Source: CAZAZQ01 sp964489705
GTDB taxonomy: Bacteria > Zixibacteria > MSB-5A5 > GN15 > FEB-12
NCBI GenBank assembly: GCA_964489705.1
Contig: CAZAZQ010000017.1
Location: 1-54,853, forward strand
Length of the DNA: 54,853 nucleotides
Reading direction: 5' to 3'
The position numbers were made by a program, and so were the translations under genes. The notes under the pieces were generated by a model that did not search any database, was not told the origin of the DNA, and was given only the letters and a program-made list of their open reading frames with translations. Positions 17,550 to 26,409 of this stretch are shown here, in pieces. Numbering within the stretch: position 1 is the stretch's first letter; every line of letters starts with the position of its first letter.

Positions 17550-19022
17550 TTAGTACGATGTCAACACTACCCCCTGTTCACCGACCGCTATAAAACGAGT
17601 GCCCGACCATGCTACGGCATGGAGTTCCTTATCGGTGGGCGTATTTCTCTTCACCCACGTAACGCCGTTTTCCGAGGTCAATACCGTCCCTTCCGCCCCC
17701 ACCGCCACGAACAATTTCCCCGACCGGCAAATCCCTCCCAGGGGAACCGTTACCGGTGACGACTGAGCAAACCAGGTCAGACCGTCCGAAGAAACGCTCA
17801 TTTCCCCATCGTATCCGACCGCCACCGCCATTCCGGCATCATGGGCAATATCCAGCAACGGAACGGTCACGCCCGAAACTTTTTCATGCCACGTATACCC
17901 GTCCCGGGAGGTCAATATCGTCCCGGCATCACCGCAGGCTATGAACCGATCACCAAACGAGGTCAACCCATAGAGCCATCTTGAAGTAATCGAATGTCCT
18001 TTCTCCCAGGTACGTCCGTCATAAGAGATGAGCACCACACCGTCGCCCCCCACCGCTACAAACCGGTTCGCAAACCACGTCACGGCAAAAAGCGGTCGTG
18101 TCACGTCGGGATAGACCCGCTCCCACGCCTTGCCGTCCGTCGAGACAAGAATCGTTCCGCCGTCACCGACGACAACAAAAGCGGAGGACGACTCGGCAAT
18201 ACCGTTCAGATAAGCGGAGACACCGGAGTTTTGAATTTCCCAGGTCAAGCCGTCGGGAGAAGTAATGACGGTTCCCCCCGCTCCGACCGCAACGAATTGG
18301 GAATCCGTCCAGAGAATATCGGCTAACGAATGGGACGTCACACTCGTCACCGTTTCCCACAATCTCCCCGGCTCGATAACCAGAAAACTCTTTGCCGAAG
18401 TCGCCGAGCCGCCGCTGGTGAGCACGGTAATGGGACCGGTGGTGGCATCGCCGGGAACGCGGGCCACAATTTGCGTGGAGGTCGCCGCCGTGATGTCGGC
18501 TGTCGCCTCGTTGAATTTAACGATGTTCAAATCGGGATGAGGGATGAAATTCGTCCCGTTGATGGTGACAATCGTCCCCACTCTCCCGCTGTCGGGAGCA
18601 AAACGGGTAATCGTCGGCGGCGCCGGTCGCGTGGTGAACGACCAGGAAAAATCGCTTTCCAAGGGAATACCGTCTTTATCCCGAATCCCCGTCGTCAAGG
18701 TAACGGTATAGGTAGTATAATACGCCAGGTCACGCAGGGGGATGAACTGAGCGCTGGTTCCGTGATACTCGATGTCTCCGTCGACGGGAGGAGTGAGAGA
18801 GAAGGTTCTTCTCGTAATCGAGGTCGAATCCATCACCCGGGAAAAATACGCGGTAATCGTCACGGTCGGCGGCACATCCGTCTTTCCGTTCTGGGGTGAT
18901 ACCGCCACTACTTGCGGCGCGGTGGTGACGTTGATATCTCCCGAGCAGGAAGCGGCTCCGATACCCGCCAGCACAAGACACACCAACCGCCGTATAAAGG
19001 AAACTCCCTTACGCCGGAGCAT
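17550..19022 (-). CDS. Lipoprotein: Ig-like + IPT/TIG + seven BNR/YCF48-like repeats
   Basis: Predicted surface lipoprotein of 490 residues. The signal ends in GAASC, a weak lipobox. An Ig-like domain follows, with VVAVSPQNGKTDVPPTVTI and VMDSTSITRRTF, the pattern of Big_5 domains. Then comes an IPT/TIG domain with ITRFAPDSGRVGTIVTING. The last 290 residues are exactly seven units of the same repeat as in the neighbouring gene, closing with VVLTSY. The start is uncertain: the ATG at 19022 gives a good signal peptide but only a weak ribosome binding site. Probably arose with its neighbour by duplication and gained or lost domains. Binding partner unknown. Confidence 0.82.
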   Translation of the reverse strand: MLRRKGVSFIRRLVCLVLAGIGAASCSGDINVTTAPQVVAVSPQNGKTDVPPTVTITAYFSRVMDSTSITRRTFSLTPPVDGDIEYHGTSAQFIPLRDLAYYTTYTVTLTTGIRDKDGIPLESDFSWSFTTRPAPPTITRFAPDSGRVGTIVTINGTNFIPHPDLNIVKFNEATADITAATSTQIVARVPGDATTGPITVLTSGGSATSAKSFLVIEPGRLWETVTSVTSHSLADILWTDSQFVAVGAGGTVITSPDGLTWEIQNSGVSAYLNGIAESSSAFVVVGDGGTILVSTDGKAWERVYPDVTRPLFAVTWFANRFVAVGGDGVVLISYDGRTWEKGHSITSRWLYGLTSFGDRFIACGDAGTILTSRDGYTWHEKVSGVTVPLLDIAHDAGMAVAVGYDGEMSVSSDGLTWFAQSSPVTVPLGGICRSGKLFVAVGAEGTVLTSENGVTWVKRNTPTDKELHAVAWSGTRFIAVGEQGVVLTSY

Positions 19023-19147
19023 ACGTCCATCTTTGAGCTGGTGTAAACATCCTCTCATAAACAAGACGAATACGGGGGGATATTCGTTTATCGGTCTGAT
19101 CGTACTCCGCCTCTTTTTCTCCGCTTTCACCGAGCGAAAAATCATAC

Positions 19148-19176
19148 TTGAATAATATATGAGTATGCCATATCAT
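19148..19176 (+). promoter_or_regulatory. Promoter for the transglutaminase lipoprotein gene
   Basis: TTGAAT (19148-19153) and TATCAT (19171-19176) are 17 bases apart, followed by AAGGAGG and the ATG at 19207. Confidence 0.5.
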
Positions 19177-19206
19177 ATGAAACAGGTATTAAGTAAGGAG
19201 GTTTCA

Positions 19207-20781
19207 ATGAAACTGTCGCTTCAGAGAGTCGGCATACTTTTTTTTGTTTCGCTCCTTGTCGGAGCGTCGTGTACCAACCAAATCGCCAAGAATTGCCCTT
19301 CCGGTAACATTCAAGAAGTTCTCCAAAAAGCCGGTGAGAACCGTAAGGAGCTGGAAAAGGTCATCCTGCACTACAAAGAAAAGAACGACACGCTCGGCTT
19401 GAAAGCGGCATGTTTTCTCATCTCCAACCTCGAGGGTCATCGCTATACGATCTTCGGGCTCTATGACACCAACAAAACGGAAGTCGATTTCGACGTTCTG
19501 GCGTATCCCGACTACGAAACCATGGTCAAAGCGTGGGATAAAGTCGAAGCAGAACGGGGGGAGCTCGATTTCGACAAAAAAGAAAACATCATGGACATCG
19601 ACGTCATCACGGCAGACTACCTTATAGAAAATATCGATTGGGCGCTCAAAGCCTGGCGGGAAAAGCCGTGGGCGAAGCATCTTTCCTTCGAGGACTTTTG
19701 CGAGTATGTCCTCCCCTATCGCGGCAGCGGAGAGCCGCTGGAATCGTGGCGGCAGCCTTTTTGGAAGCGCTACGAAGGGCTTGAAAAAAAGATGAAAAAC
19801 CCCGAGGACCCCGTTGAAGCCGCTCAATTGATTAATGAAGATATAAAAACGTGGTTCAAATTCGATCCCCGCTTCTATCGCCATCCTACCGACCAAGGCT
19901 TCCATGAGATGCTGGCAAACCGGATGGGACGCTGCGAAGACATGACGAATCTGACGATTTACGCCATGCGCGCCAACGGTATCGCCGTCACCAGCGATTA
20001 CACTCCCCACTGGGCGGATCGGGACAACAACCACGCCTGGAACGCTATCGTCACCCGCGAAGGGAAAGCCATCCCCTTCATGGGAGCGGGAGAAAATCCG
20101 GGGAAATACAAACTCTTCGCCAAGGCGGCAAAGGTATATCGCAAAACATTCTCCCAACACAAAGAAAACCTCGCTTTCCAAAAAGCGCCGGGAGAAAAAG
20201 TTCCCCCGTGGATGAGCGGCAAAAGTTATATCGACGTAACGGCTGAGTATGAAGAAGTCTGTGATGTCACGACTCCTTTCCCGAAGCCGGTGGCGGACAG
20301 CATTCACCATGCCTACTTGTGCGTTTTCAACGGCGGGGAATGGCAAGCCATTCACTGGGGGACCGTAGAAAACCAACAGGCGCTCTTTACCGACATGGGG
20401 AAAGAGATTGCGTACCTGCCGATGTTTTACCTGAACGAAGAGCTGGTACCGGCAGGGCTTCCGTTCATCCTCCGGGACGATTGCAGCCAAACCGTCTTGT
20501 CGGCGGATACAACTCACCGCATTACCGTGCAGTTAAATGCCGTTTTTCCGCCATCGAAGGAAGTTCCCCCCGGAAAATCGCTTCTGACTCCCGGGCAGGA
20601 ATACGAATTTTTCTACTGGGATGACGGGTGGCAGTCGCTGGGGAAAAAGGTTGCCGGCAAAAAACCGTTAACCTTCGATAACGTCCCGACCAATGGCTTG
20701 TATTGGCTGGTTGCCACCGATTCTCACCGGGAAAAGGAGCGCATCTTCACTCTGCACGACGGCAGACAAGTTTGGTGGTAA
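19207..20781 (+). CDS. Transglutaminase-domain lipoprotein
   Basis: Exported protein of 524 residues. The ATG at 19207 follows a perfect AAGGAGG, and the signal ends at a cysteine (VGASC), suggesting lipid attachment. The transglutaminase-like/papain-fold core contains C243 in GRCEDM and H276 in NNHAWN, the expected Cys-His pair; the third residue is less clear. The C-terminal 100 residues (EYEFFYWDDGWQSLG through GRQVWW) form a beta-rich domain that accompanies this family in Bacteroidetes-like genomes. Probably a cysteine peptidase or amide-bond enzyme outside the cytoplasm; substrate unknown. It converges with the next gene, with a hairpin between them. Confidence 0.85.
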   Translation: MKLSLQRVGILFFVSLLVGASCTNQIAKNCPSGNIQEVLQKAGENRKELEKVILHYKEKNDTLGLKAACFLISNLEGHRYTIFGLYDTNKTEVDFDVLAYPDYETMVKAWDKVEAERGELDFDKKENIMDIDVITADYLIENIDWALKAWREKPWAKHLSFEDFCEYVLPYRGSGEPLESWRQPFWKRYEGLEKKMKNPEDPVEAAQLINEDIKTWFKFDPRFYRHPTDQGFHEMLANRMGRCEDMTNLTIYAMRANGIAVTSDYTPHWADRDNNHAWNAIVTREGKAIPFMGAGENPGKYKLFAKAAKVYRKTFSQHKENLAFQKAPGEKVPPWMSGKSYIDVTAEYEEVCDVTTPFPKPVADSIHHAYLCVFNGGEWQAIHWGTVENQQALFTDMGKEIAYLPMFYLNEELVPAGLPFILRDDCSQTVLSADTTHRITVQLNAVFPPSKEVPPGKSLLTPGQEYEFFYWDDGWQSLGKKVAGKKPLTFDNVPTNGLYWLVATDSHREKERIFTLHDGRQVWW

Positions 20782-20812
20782 GTCGAGTCCGTTAACAGGA
20801 AGTCGATTTAAG

Positions 20813-20847
20813 AGCGGATAGGGGGCATCTCCCTTATGTCTTCCGCT
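20813..20847. other. Hairpin between convergent genes
   Basis: AGCGGA (20813-20818) pairs with TCCGCT (20842-20847) around an inner GGG/CCC stem. It overlaps the stop codon of the minus-strand gene and lies 32 bases after the plus-strand stop. No T-run follows on either strand, so termination is only a possibility. Confidence 0.3.
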
Positions 20848-22102
20848 GCTTCCTCTTGGCAGCGGGGAAAAGAACGTTGTTGAGAATCAGACGGTAGCCG
20901 GGAGAGTTTTTGTGCAGGGATAAATCCGTCGGCGGATCGTTGACCATGTGCTGGTAATCCTCCGGATCGTGTCCGGAAAGGAAAGTAAACGTGCCGTGCC
21001 CCAAATTCCCGTGAATATATCTCACTTCGTCGTAGTTGTCCGGCTGTGCCAGAATGATGACGAATTTCTTCAATAACGACTTTCGAAAACCGGTCGTCTG
21101 TCCCATAAAGCCGTTAATCGTATTCACATGGTCTTGCGTGAGCATAGTCGGCACCGGGTCGAGTTTGGCGGCAAAATCAAAGAGAAAGAAATAATCTTCC
21201 GCCTGATTGGGAAAACGCACCAACCGATCGGGGTAGGTATCGATATTCGAATGGCGGTAGAGCATCGGATCGAAGGTCACTTTGAAGTTCTCAAAGGCGA
21301 ACGTCTTGGAATAATCGAGCTTTTGCTGGGCTCCCGGGTCGACCGGGTCCCCGTCAAACTCGGAGGGGACGATATCGACCCCGTCGGCAGCCAAGGCGAT
21401 GTCGATTGTTTCCGGCGCCGAGCACATGGAAAAGAGAAAGCCGCCGCGCCGGACGTAATCATATATCGCCTTCGCCACATCCAGCTTCATCAACGACACT
21501 TTCGAGTATCCCAGCTTGCGCGCCAGCTCTTCGTTAGAGCGAACTTCCGCTTGGTACCAGAGCTGGTTGCGAAACGCCGCATAGAACTTGCCATACTGCC
21601 CGGTGAAATCTTCATGGTGACAATGAAGCCAATCGTATTCATCCAGTACTCCGGAGAGCACTTCTTCATCGTAGACCAAATCATAAGGGATTTCCGCATA
21701 GTTCAACGCCAACGTCACCGCATCATCCCACGGCTCGGCGTACGGCGGCGAATAAACGGCGATTTTCGGCGCTTTCTCCAGCTCCACCCGCTCCATGTTT
21801 TCCACTTCGATGGTGCGGTAAATATCCGCTACTTCGCCCGAAGAAATTTGCTCGTAAGAAACCCCGGCTAACAGGCAAAGATTGACCACCTCCGGCGAAT
21901 ATTCCAACAAAAACGAGCCGCCGCGATAATTCAACAACCACTCCGCCTTGTACCCCGCTTCCAGAGCTTTGTATGTGACCCCGTACGCCTTGAGATGGTC
22001 ACTCTGGCTTTTATCCATGGGGACAAGTATGGAAGTCGCCCCCACCGTAAACGGCAAAAGAGCCGCAAAGACAATTGTTACGATTTTCCACAGGTTACTC
22101 AT
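20834..22102 (-). CDS. Secreted protein of the so-called asparagine synthetase B family (GATase-like)
   Basis: Exported protein of 422 residues with an N-terminal signal peptide (about 1-22). The opening ILVPMDKSQSDHLKAYGVTY and WLLNYRGGSF are hallmarks of a Bacteroidetes-type family often auto-labelled asparagine synthetase B. Nothing here resembles an ATP-pyrophosphatase synthetase domain. The middle looks like a class I glutamine-amidotransferase-like or ThuA-like Rossmann fold: KIAVYSPPYAEPW, a cluster H160-C-H-H163, and GGFLFSMCSAPET with C227 at a nucleophile-elbow-like turn. LHKNSPGYR near the C-terminus is also characteristic. Enzymatic activity is unproven. The DUF5686 gene lies upstream on the same strand. 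Confidence 0.75.
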   Translation of the reverse strand: MSNLWKIVTIVFAALLPFTVGATSILVPMDKSQSDHLKAYGVTYKALEAGYKAEWLLNYRGGSFLLEYSPEVVNLCLLAGVSYEQISSGEVADIYRTIEVENMERVELEKAPKIAVYSPPYAEPWDDAVTLALNYAEIPYDLVYDEEVLSGVLDEYDWLHCHHEDFTGQYGKFYAAFRNQLWYQAEVRSNEELARKLGYSKVSLMKLDVAKAIYDYVRRGGFLFSMCSAPETIDIALAADGVDIVPSEFDGDPVDPGAQQKLDYSKTFAFENFKVTFDPMLYRHSNIDTYPDRLVRFPNQAEDYFFLFDFAAKLDPVPTMLTQDHVNTINGFMGQTTGFRKSLLKKFVIILAQPDNYDEVRYIHGNLGHGTFTFLSGHDPEDYQHMVNDPPTDLSLHKNSPGYRLILNNVLFPAAKRKQRKT

Positions 22103-22225
22103 ATCATAAGCTACGACGAAAGCCTTAATTTTTCAACCAAAGTTTGTACCCCTCTAATGTACGGAAGTTTCTGGGATTGGGCTTTCTTCGATAAAGTCAA
22201 GCGTCTTTTTGAGTCAGCAAACTCT

Positions 22226-24625
22226 TTAGAAGAACCGTATATTGAAATCTAAAGAGAATCTCTTCGTATCGTAGGACGAAAGCTGCCACGTAAAATAGAG
22301 CTCTCCGTTCCAGGGAGTAATGTCGCCGATGCCGAACCCAATCTCGCGGTAAGGTTTTGGAGCAAACGTCGGTATTTCCTCTCCCCCTTGGAAGGAATGA
22401 TTAAGAAAATCCGTCCAAAAGACGCCGCCATAGACAAACAAGGAAAACGGAATCTTTTTTATGCCCGGTAGACCGCTCTTTCGAAAGAGCGCCCGTCCGA
22501 AATTATGACTGGCGTACGTCATCGCCGCGCGGCTCCCGTAGAAGTTGGTACGCCCGAGCGTCTTGAAGGTATGGCGACTTTCAAAAACGCCGCTGCCGTA
22601 ATCGACAATAAAGTACTTCTGCGGCGGCAAAGCATGAGCGGAGAGACCGGCATACAGTTCAAATCTGGTCGTACCATACCCGAACAGAACCTGCTTTCGA
22701 TAGAGCCAAAGTGAATAGCGGGTGTAATGGAAATCGGAAGGAATCACATCCGGGGAAGCGGCTTCCGCCGCCAGCGTCGCAAGGGTGTAGGAACCGGTCG
22801 AGATATGACGCTCGCTTCCTTTGTACTTCCAGAGGGAACGGGAATCATAGTAGAGCCATGCGGACACCGCTCGAAGCCTTCCCTCGATAATTGGAGGGTT
22901 GGGGCGGTTTTTCTTGTCACTATCGAAGAGACTGAATTCGCTGTGATTCTTCACGGAATTCTGAATGTCATCGGCATACCCGAACGATATTTTCAGATGA
23001 GGAACTACCTTGACGGTCATCCGTCCGAAGAATCCCCTCTGCCGGTAATAGTCGAAAGGATCGGATTTATTCCACAGCGCGCCCAAGGTTGCGTCGGCAT
23101 AGTTGGAAGAAACCACCGTCCGACGCCGGGTGATTTTGCTGTGGTACTCACCGTACAACCGCCATCTTTTGGAGTCGGGGAACGCATACGATAAAGCGCC
23201 GGTATATTCCCACCGCTTTGCCGAGAAGGCGTATCCTCCTCCGAGTTTGAATCTTATCCGAGGGACAAAGGCTTTGGTTGATAGTTCCACCCCAAGGTAG
23301 GCTCCTTCCACCCGATTGAATCGGAAAAAGCGAGCATCCCCTCCCATCGCCAAGTACGTCAATCCCAGCCCCACTCGCAGGGCTTTCCGGTACAGCGGCT
23401 TGGGAGCATGAACCAGCGAATCGATACGATGGTAGGCATACACCTCCTCGGGAGTGAGCGGTATCCGTTGACCGGCTTCCCACGTTGCCGAATCCACCTT
23501 ATCCACCCCTTCCGGAACTTCAAAGCGGTATTCATCGAACGTTCCCGGCGGGTGGGTCTTGTTAAACGTGAAATTGTGCAGGGAAGCGACATACTCGAAC
23601 GACATTACCGGCAAACCGGGGATGGGCAGTTTGACAATTCCGGAAAAATGAGTCTCGATAGGCATCCAGTACTCATTCTCAAACTGGGCGTAGCGTTCCC
23701 GGTAGCGGAAATTCTCCATAAAGTCGATTTCAAAGGCATCGTTGAACCCGACATCAACTCCGACCACCGCATAGCTTGAATCGGCAATATCAATCGTTCC
23801 TTCCAAGAGGGGAACCGACTCGCTCTTGGGTTCAATCTCCAACCGGAAAACCCGTTGGCTGTCGAGATACACGGTATCAAGCAAGTAATAGGTATAGTAA
23901 TCGAGCGCATCCTCGGCGGTGGGGGAAACAACACGGTTTCCACCAAAATCAAGACGGCTCTCGTTGAAATTTAACAGCTCCCCAAGCGGCGCAAAAATCA
24001 TCACGTTCTCCAAGTTCGAGGTCTCCCGCCGCGCTTTGACGATTTCTTTGTACTTGTGAGGGTATTCCCAATGGGAAACAATCTGCTCTTCGTGAATCAT
24101 CATAATGTTGTCGGAATCGTCCTTCATGGTATCCCGCACAAGCAACTTGATGTACGCCTCCAGACTATAAGCATGAATTTTGGCAAGCAGTTCCTCTTTG
24201 CGGGCGATGGCTTCCAGAATAATTTTTTGTGCCGGCTCGTAGCTCTTGTCGTAGACTTTGACGCCGGGAAGCTTTATCACCGAAGGATGCAAGGAAATGT
24301 CACGGACAACCAAAGTATCGTCGACAACCAACTCGATTCGCTCGGAGTAATGGGCGACATGGCTGAACTTCAACTGGTATCTCCCTTCCGGGAGAGACAA
24401 ACGGTACGTACCGTTTTCGTTCGCCAGCATCGACTTCCCTGTCCCTTCCACCCGCACCGTGGCAAAAGGAATCGGCTCGCCGGTCTTCGCATCGGAGATG
24501 GTGCCGGTCACAACGGCAGCGAAAAGATTGACGGGAGACAAAAGACAAAGCAAAACAAGAAACATCACCGCCCGCATGAGGTGCACCGAGAGGAATGCCG
24601 ACAACCCTGTTTGTTTTTTTCGCAT
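22226..24625 (-). CDS. DUF5686 outer-membrane protein with carboxypeptidase-regulatory-like domain
   Basis: Predicted outer-membrane beta-barrel protein of about 799 residues. After the signal peptide comes a CarboxypepD_reg-like beta-sandwich (about 37-115; VVTGTISDAKTGEPIPFATV), as in TonB-dependent receptors and surface proteins of the Bacteroidetes. The rest is DUF5686, starting with LPGVKVYDKSYEPAQKIILEAI. The last strands alternate hydrophobic residues and end in FNIRFF, a typical terminal aromatic for barrel insertion. No TonB plug domain is apparent. The start is uncertain: ATG 24625 is used, and ATG 24577 would give a shorter signal; neither has a clear ribosome binding site. Function unknown. 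Confidence 0.8.
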   Translation of the reverse strand: MRKKQTGLSAFLSVHLMRAVMFLVLLCLLSPVNLFAAVVTGTISDAKTGEPIPFATVRVEGTGKSMLANENGTYRLSLPEGRYQLKFSHVAHYSERIELVVDDTLVVRDISLHPSVIKLPGVKVYDKSYEPAQKIILEAIARKEELLAKIHAYSLEAYIKLLVRDTMKDDSDNIMMIHEEQIVSHWEYPHKYKEIVKARRETSNLENVMIFAPLGELLNFNESRLDFGGNRVVSPTAEDALDYYTYYLLDTVYLDSQRVFRLEIEPKSESVPLLEGTIDIADSSYAVVGVDVGFNDAFEIDFMENFRYRERYAQFENEYWMPIETHFSGIVKLPIPGLPVMSFEYVASLHNFTFNKTHPPGTFDEYRFEVPEGVDKVDSATWEAGQRIPLTPEEVYAYHRIDSLVHAPKPLYRKALRVGLGLTYLAMGGDARFFRFNRVEGAYLGVELSTKAFVPRIRFKLGGGYAFSAKRWEYTGALSYAFPDSKRWRLYGEYHSKITRRRTVVSSNYADATLGALWNKSDPFDYYRQRGFFGRMTVKVVPHLKISFGYADDIQNSVKNHSEFSLFDSDKKNRPNPPIIEGRLRAVSAWLYYDSRSLWKYKGSERHISTGSYTLATLAAEAASPDVIPSDFHYTRYSLWLYRKQVLFGYGTTRFELYAGLSAHALPPQKYFIVDYGSGVFESRHTFKTLGRTNFYGSRAAMTYASHNFGRALFRKSGLPGIKKIPFSLFVYGGVFWTDFLNHSFQGGEEIPTFAPKPYREIGFGIGDITPWNGELYFTWQLSSYDTKRFSLDFNIRFF

Positions 24626-24761
24626 ACAAAAAAAGAATACAAATTCCGTGCCAACCACACTTTAAGAGAAAATACGGCAAAGACAACGAAAAGTTGCCCC
24701 CCTCCCGCGTGTTTTTCACACACGCTTGATGAAATTCAAGGCAGCGGACAACGGAAGCCTA

Positions 24762-25304
24762 CTAGTGTTCCGACGGGGGACACTCAACTTTTTCCGACGA
24801 GGTAAACAACGGAATGAGCGTCCCCGCCGCCAAGCCGAGCACTCCCAACCCGAACGTGACCGCAAAACCGACTATCGACTCGTCGATTGTAACGCCGCAG
24901 AAGCCGCCGTCAGGGTCATCCCCACCGGTTGACGCCGCACCCCAGAGAGCCGCACCGACCAGCATCCCTCCGAAAAAACCCATCGCCATCCATTTCGGCT
25001 GCACGTGCCCCGCGGTGCGAAATGATACCTTGCTGATTTCGTCAAACGAATAGGTCGTGAACCCCCGATCACGACGGTATCTCTCGTGAATGGACAGGCG
25101 TAACCGCTCCGGCTCGAAAGAGACCAGCTTCCCGCGAATTTTCGTCCCGTCGGACAAATACAGAGTAATCGATTTATCGGAAGACATCGACGGCAACCTC
25201 TCCTGAAGGCAGGAGAGTTTCATTCTCCCCGCCTGCGCCCAAACCGTCGAAGTAAGAAAAGACATCAAAATAACGCTTACGACGATTGTTTTCCTTCTTA
25301 CCAT
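24762..25304 (-). CDS. Exported protein with LSm-like segment and two glycine-rich TM helices
   Basis: Protein of 180 residues, cleanly started by ATG after GGGAGAGG. A signal peptide (about 1-23, VWAQA) is followed by a short beta region, ITLYLSDGTKIRGKLVSF, that resembles LSm-type or YgdI/YgdR-type small barrels. Two glycine-rich hydrophobic segments come next (WMAMGFFGGMLVGAALWG and IVGFAVTFGLGVLGLAAGTL). Similar architectures occur in many exported proteins of FCB bacteria without known function. It precedes the DUF5686 gene on the same strand with a 136-base gap. Confidence 0.7.
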   Translation of the reverse strand: MVRRKTIVVSVILMSFLTSTVWAQAGRMKLSCLQERLPSMSSDKSITLYLSDGTKIRGKLVSFEPERLRLSIHERYRRDRGFTTYSFDEISKVSFRTAGHVQPKWMAMGFFGGMLVGAALWGAASTGGDDPDGGFCGVTIDESIVGFAVTFGLGVLGLAAGTLIPLFTSSEKVECPPSEH

Positions 25305-25430
25305 AGCAACCTCTCCCTCTCTTTCACGTAAAAGAAACTCTTTCCCTCATGCTCAGGCAACGAAATCTTTCTTTCTTATCAGACGCTCCATTGTTGCTCC
25401 CGTTTAATTTCAACCGAAAAAAACGTACAT

Positions 25431-25462
25431 AAAAGAAAGGCAGAGACGCTGGGGTCTCTGCC
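25431..25462 (-). terminator. Rho-independent terminator after the DUF3078 gene
   Basis: A perfect 9-bp stem (25439-25447 with 25454-25462) with a 6-base loop is followed on the minus strand by TTTCTTTT (25438-25431). It lies 37 bases after the DUF3078 stop. Confidence 0.8.
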
Positions 25463-25499
25463 CTTGCTGCAATGGTTGGCAGACCATTCAAGAGGCAAT

Positions 25500-26399
25500 T
25501 TATATCATATTGAAAATAAAACCGATACCGATGGTCTCTTTAAGACGTCCCCGACGACTGACTTCTTTGTCATAAAGAAATTGGGTGTAGAAATTCACCG
25601 TGACGATTTTCGAGATGGTTGCCGTCACGATATTTTCCCAGTTTACGTCAATCGCCTTCCAATCGTCTTCGTGCGGAGTCCCGGCGACTTCGTTCTTGCC
25701 GGAGAAGAAAAACGCCTTGTACAAGCTCAGCTTGCCGGTGTATTTCAGCTTCTCGTTCAACGTGAGCGAAACATCCGTCACCGATTCGATACCGCCGTCG
25801 GTCAGAGTCGAATCTTCGGTGTTGAGCTGCTCATCGATAATGGCGTTCTTCAACACCTGTCGAACCGCCATCCCCAACCGGCTGATAACTTCGTCTTTAT
25901 CTTTCTGATAAAAACGACGGGCGATACCGGCGGATTCGGTCAGTTTGATGGGATTCAAGTAGCGCTTCTTGGCTTCGACGGACGCGTCGAGAAACTGCGA
26001 CTCCAACCGAAACGCCGCATACGGATCGACGAATTTCTCCAGGGTGAAACGACCGACGTTTTCCCAGTCGATTAAGTCGGTGGATTTCTGCGGTTTGCTC
26101 CAGCTCTTGGTGGAATCGTTGGCTTGGGTGATAGTCTGACCGAAGGACAATTTCAGACGCGACTTGAAATTAAACCAGCTCTTCATTTGCTTTTCCGCCG
26201 AACCGTTCAGATTGCTGACCCAACTGATGGAACCCGCCTCACCGCCGACCCAGGAATTGGAGTAGGCGGTTTGAGTGGCGGTGAAATCTACAACCAACGA
26301 TTTTTTCCATCCGTCAGTGGCTTCTTCCGCCGTCACCGCGGCGACAAAGAGAAAAAGAACCGTACCGACAATCGCCATCATCCATGAATACCTTCTCAT
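25500..26399 (-). CDS. DUF3078 outer-membrane-like protein
   Basis: Exported protein of 299 residues. The ATG at 26399 follows AAGGAGGG and opens a signal peptide (about 1-24). WKKSLVVDFTATQTAYSNSW and GGEAGSISWVSNLNG are the DUF3078 signature. Regular alternating strands and a C-terminal aromatic/hydrophobic strand (ETIGIGFIFNMI) suggest an outer-membrane beta-barrel. It lies 10 bases after mscS and ends at a terminator, so the two form an operon. The link to a mechanosensitive channel suggests an osmotic or envelope-stress context, which is inference. Confidence 0.82.
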   Translation of the reverse strand: MRRYSWMMAIVGTVLFLFVAAVTAEEATDGWKKSLVVDFTATQTAYSNSWVGGEAGSISWVSNLNGSAEKQMKSWFNFKSRLKLSFGQTITQANDSTKSWSKPQKSTDLIDWENVGRFTLEKFVDPYAAFRLESQFLDASVEAKKRYLNPIKLTESAGIARRFYQKDKDEVISRLGMAVRQVLKNAIIDEQLNTEDSTLTDGGIESVTDVSLTLNEKLKYTGKLSLYKAFFFSGKNEVAGTPHEDDWKAIDVNWENIVTATISKIVTVNFYTQFLYDKEVSRRGRLKETIGIGFIFNMI

Positions 26400-26409
26400 A
26401 TGTCCCTCC

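Noticed and set aside
19204..20517. Long open frame (437 codons) on the minus strand opposite the transglutaminase gene
   Set aside because: The plus-strand gene has a lipoprotein signal, catalytic motifs and a perfect ribosome binding site; the antisense frame has none of these.
22226..24625. TonB-dependent receptor
   Set aside because: The carboxypeptidase-regulatory-like domain fits, but no TonB box or plug domain can be seen, and the rest matches DUF5686.
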